A stretch of 8,459 nucleotides of DNA from an uncultured Oscillospiraceae bacterium (GTDB lineage Bacteria > Bacillota > Clostridia > Oscillospirales > Oscillospiraceae), in NCBI GenBank assembly GCA_900762005.1, contig CAAFEV010000185.1, positions 1 to 8,459 on the forward strand, in the 5' to 3' direction. Position 1 is the first letter of the stretch; every line of letters begins with the position of its first letter. The notes below the pieces were generated by a model, which made no database searches, had not been told where the DNA came from, and worked only from the letters and a program-made list of their open reading frames with translations. Shown piece by piece: positions 6,638 to 8,459 of the stretch. Position numbers and translations under genes: made by a program.

Positions 6638-7351
6638 TCAATCCTTAAACAGTAATTCTTCCAGTGTATAAAAGCCCGCCTGCCGCATAGCCAGTGCCTG
6701 CGCCGCACGGACGGCACCCGCGGCAAAGACCTTGCGACTCTGCGCCCGGTGCGTCAGCTCCAGCGACTCCTCCTGCCCGAAGAAGTAAACCGTATGCTCG
6801 CCTGCAACACTGCCGCCGCGCAGAGAGAACACGCCGATTTCCTCTTTGGCGCGTTTGCCGCAAAGCCCCTCGCGCCCGTGCGTGACCAACGCCCGCCCCT
6901 GCGGGTCTAATTCCTGCAAAAGCAGCTTCGCCGTGCCGCTGGGCGCATCGACCTTCTGATTGTGATGCAGCTCGACCAGCTCCTTGTCCCAGTCGCTCAG
7001 TACGGGCGCGTATTCGCGCAGCAGCCGCCGCAAAACCGCCACACCCGTGCTGTAGTTTGCCGTCCAGATGACGGGCACTAACGCGGAAAGTGCCTTCAGC
7101 CCGTCCAAATCCGGCTCGCTGAGCCCGGTCGTGCCGCTTAAGAGCGGCGTCTTTGTCCGCCGGATATACGCTGTCAGATGCGGCAGCGCACCCACGCCGG
7201 AAAAGTCAATGCAGCAATCCGCCCGAGGCGCGGTTTCGTATGCCTCCAAGCAGTCCATATCCGCATGGCCGACCATCTCCCAGCCGCGCTCTAAGGCAAG
7301 TGCTTCCACCATTTTACCCATTTTGCCGTAGCCGCTGAGGAAGAGCTTCAT
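6638..7351 (-). CDS. dapB: 4-hydroxy-tetrahydrodipicolinate reductase (DapB)
   Basis: This 237-residue cytoplasmic enzyme reduces the DapA product with NAD(P)H, the second committed step to diaminopimelate and lysine. The N-terminal Rossmann fold shows G7-Y-G-K-M-G12 and D49-F-S, and G73-T-T-G76 lies at the nucleotide site. The catalytic signature is E127-L-H129-H130-N-Q-K133-V-D-A-P-S-G-T-A141, with H129/H130 and K133 as the expected catalytic and substrate residues. The C-terminal block R-G-G-S-V-A-G-E-H-T-V also fits the family. It is somewhat shorter than the usual 250-270 residues, apparently from compact loops rather than truncation. AAGGGGGAGG (7357-7366) sits five bases before the ATG, which directly follows the dapA TAG, so the two are very likely translationally coupled. 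Confidence 0.96.
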   Translation of the reverse strand: MKLFLSGYGKMGKMVEALALERGWEMVGHADMDCLEAYETAPRADCCIDFSGVGALPHLTAYIRRTKTPLLSGTTGLSEPDLDGLKALSALVPVIWTANYSTGVAVLRRLLREYAPVLSDWDKELVELHHNQKVDAPSGTAKLLLQELDPQGRALVTHGREGLCGKRAKEEIGVFSLRGGSVAGEHTVYFFGQEESLELTHRAQSRKVFAAGAVRAAQALAMRQAGFYTLEELLFKD

Positions 7352-8248
7352 CTATGCCTCCCCCTTCACGGCCAGCCCGGCTTCTCGCATGATTTTTACC
7401 AATTTTGCGCGGTTCTCCGGTGCCATCGGGTACATCGGCATCCGATAAGCTCCCGCCGGCAGCCCCATCTGATTCATCGCTTCCTTGACGGGAATGGGGT
7501 TGACCTCCATGAACAGCGCGTTAATCAGGTCCAGATAGCGAAGCTGTGCCGCAACCGCCTGCTCCCGTCTGCCCTCGAGCCAGTCGGTAACCATGCCGTG
7601 AACCTCTCGCGGCATGATATTCGCCCAGACGGAAATCACGCCCTTCGCGCCGATGCTCAACAGCGGAACAGTAATGTCATCGTTGCCGCAGTACATACAA
7701 AAATCGTCGGAGAGGCAGCGCGCAACCTTCATCGCGTAGCTCATGTCACCGCTTGCTTCCTTAATGCCCATCACGTTCGGATGAACGGAAAGACGGCGCA
7801 CGACCTCCGGGGAGATTTTGCAGCCGGTTCTGCCGGGTACATTATATAATATAATCGGTGCGGTTGCCGCATCCGCCGCCGTCAGAAAGTGGCGGTACAT
7901 CCCTTCCTCGTTGGATTTTACATAGTACGGGCTGATGCAAAGCAGCGCAGCCGCGCCCATCTCGGAATAAATCACACTCTTGTTGCGCTGTACCTCGGTG
8001 GAGTTCGAGCCGCTGCCCGCAATGACCGGAACGCGGCCGTTTGCCTGTTGCAGAACGCAGTCCAGCGTTTTGATGTCCTCCTCCAGCGTGGTCGAGGCGG
8101 TTTCTCCCGTGGTGCCGAGGGCAAGCAGCGCATCAGTTTGATTGGCAATGTGCCAATCCACCAGCTGACGAAGATGTCCGTAGTCAACGGAGCCGTCGTG
8201 ATTGAAGGGCGTCACCAGAGCAACGATAGAGCCTGTAATTTGCTTCAT
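7352..8248 (-). CDS. dapA: 4-hydroxy-tetrahydrodipicolinate synthase (DapA)
   Basis: This 298-residue TIM-barrel aldolase condenses pyruvate with aspartate semialdehyde, the first step of the DAP/lysine branch. Key residues: G45-T-T-G-E-T50 (T46/T47), Y108 in S-P-Y-Y, Y134 in L-Y-N-V-P-G-R (R139), and the Schiff-base lysine K162 in G-I-K-E-A-S-G-D. All are offset by one from E. coli T44/T45-Y107-Y133-R138-K161 or nearly so. The start at 8248 gives M-K-Q-I-T-G-S, the normal N-terminus. The frame extends to an ATG at 8308, but that codon lies upstream of the -10 element and cannot be in the transcript from that promoter. It is first in a dapA-dapB-hisS-aspS operon. No lysine riboswitch fits the roughly 44-base leader. 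Confidence 0.97.
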   Translation of the reverse strand: MKQITGSIVALVTPFNHDGSVDYGHLRQLVDWHIANQTDALLALGTTGETASTTLEEDIKTLDCVLQQANGRVPVIAGSGSNSTEVQRNKSVIYSEMGAAALLCISPYYVKSNEEGMYRHFLTAADAATAPIILYNVPGRTGCKISPEVVRRLSVHPNVMGIKEASGDMSYAMKVARCLSDDFCMYCGNDDITVPLLSIGAKGVISVWANIMPREVHGMVTDWLEGRREQAVAAQLRYLDLINALFMEVNPIPVKEAMNQMGLPAGAYRMPMYPMAPENRAKLVKIMREAGLAVKGEA

Positions 8249-8253
8249 TAAAA

Positions 8254-8262
8254 TTACCTCCT
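8254..8262 (-). promoter_or_regulatory. Ribosome binding site that fixes the dapA start
   Basis: On the - strand AGGAGGTAA, nearly full anti-16S complementarity, lies with its GGAGG core (8257-8261) eight bases before the ATG at 8248. This strongly supports 8248 over the upstream in-frame ATG at 8308. Confidence 0.9.
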
Positions 8263-8298
8263 GTTCTTGTCCGATGAAAGAAATACATTCACGCAACA

Positions 8299-8327
8299 AG
8301 AATAGCATTTTTCGGTAAAAAAAGCAA
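8299..8327 (-). promoter_or_regulatory. Extended -10 promoter of the dapA-dapB-hisS-aspS operon
   Basis: Read on the - strand: TTGCTT (-35, 8322-8327), a 17-base spacer, then TATTCT (-10, 8299-8304) preceded by TGC (8305-8307), an extended -10. Transcription would begin near 8292, giving a leader of about 44 bases. The -35 lies inside the nested inverted repeat at 8309-8349, so a protein bound there could block or modulate polymerase. Confidence 0.65.
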
Positions 8328-8349
8328 GGCTTTTTACAAATACCGAAAA
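8309..8349. repeat. Nested inverted repeat covering the dapA -35 region
   Basis: Outer arms TTTTCGGTA (8309-8317) and TACCGAAAA (8341-8349) are a perfect nine-base inverted repeat. Inside, AAAAAGC (8319-8325) and GCTTTTT (8329-8335) form a second inverted repeat around AAG. The structure lies upstream of the predicted transcription start, so it is not in the dapA leader RNA. It could be an operator, or a weak terminator for a gene arriving from the right edge; the inner stem has only two G-C pairs, which argues against an efficient terminator. Confidence 0.6.
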
Positions 8350-8356
8350 GGGAATA

Positions 8357-8373
8357 ATATACAGGCTGTATAT
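8357..8373. promoter_or_regulatory. 17-base perfect palindrome, candidate operator
   Basis: ATATACAG and CTGTATAT flank a single central G, giving eight-base perfect half-sites. The centre lies about 73 bases upstream of the predicted dapA start, a position suited to an activator or to an operator of another promoter beyond the right edge. The regulator cannot be named. Confidence 0.45.
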
Positions 8374-8459
8374 CGTGTTATAGAACATTTAAACAAAAAT
8401 ATCAGAAATGTAAGATTCCGTTTGTTCAATTTGTTGTTTTTTGTCGATGTGATGTAAAT
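8374..8459. other. AT-rich right-edge intergenic region, possible tail of another gene
   Basis: This stretch is clearly richer in A+T than the genes. On the - strand one frame is open from the edge to a TAA at 8389-8391 (about 22 codons, ending ESYISDIFV), which could be the C-terminus of a gene to the right. Another - strand frame also runs open, so chance in AT-rich sequence is possible. No convincing + strand start, RNA gene or T-box sequence is visible. Confidence 0.25.

Noticed and set aside
8309..8349. Nested inverted repeat as an efficient terminator for an incoming - strand gene
   Set aside because: The inner stem has only two G-C pairs and the outer arm is not followed by a T-tract, so an operator role is preferred.
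8357..8373. LexA/SOS box
   Set aside because: The half-sites are in the inverted order (ACAG-G-CTGT rather than CTGT...ACAG), and Gram-positive LexA sites have a different GAAC...GTTC core.
8249..8459. Lysine riboswitch or T-box leader upstream of dapA
   Set aside because: The predicted leader is only about 44 bases, no T-box core sequence is visible, and no lysine-aptamer-like structure could be recognised.

Overview
The window looks like chromosomal DNA from a Gram-positive anaerobe of the class Clostridia, probably an Oscillospirales/Ruminococcaceae-type gut bacterium. The evidence is the GC-rich coding sequence with AT-rich gaps, strong GGAGG-type ribosome binding sites, a diacyl-lipoprotein ending its signal in L-C-A-C, a C_GCAxxG_C_C redox protein, and a NatAB-type ABC exporter. 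Species cannot be named from the sequence alone.

Layout: two convergent blocks meet at a bidirectional terminator near 3384-3421. The left block (+ strand, 138-3370) has a small putative redox protein, an ABC ATPase and its ABC-2 permease, joined by two ATGA stop/start overlaps. It is followed by a lipoprotein gene with its own near-consensus promoter. The right block (- strand, 3476-8248) is a tightly packed operon read right to left: dapA, dapB, hisS, aspS, with gaps of 0, 6 and 0 bases. A single extended -10 promoter lies just upstream of dapA. Both window edges may carry the tails of genes that lie outside it.

How the genes work together: dapA and dapB encode consecutive steps of diaminopimelate/lysine synthesis from aspartate semialdehyde. 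hisS and aspS charge tRNA-His and tRNA-Asp. Putting them in one transcript would link cell-wall/lysine precursor supply with translation capacity. The ABC pair is probably an exporter (Na+ or another small substrate), and the redox protein is translationally coupled to it.

Most of the window is well-known housekeeping. I see no phage, transposon, CRISPR, toxin-antitoxin or other defence system, and no clear new system. The items most worth a second look are the nested inverted repeat covering the dapA -35 region, a separate 17-base palindrome further upstream, the redox-protein/exporter coupling, and an AspRS whose motifs look like the alphaproteobacterial-type branch.
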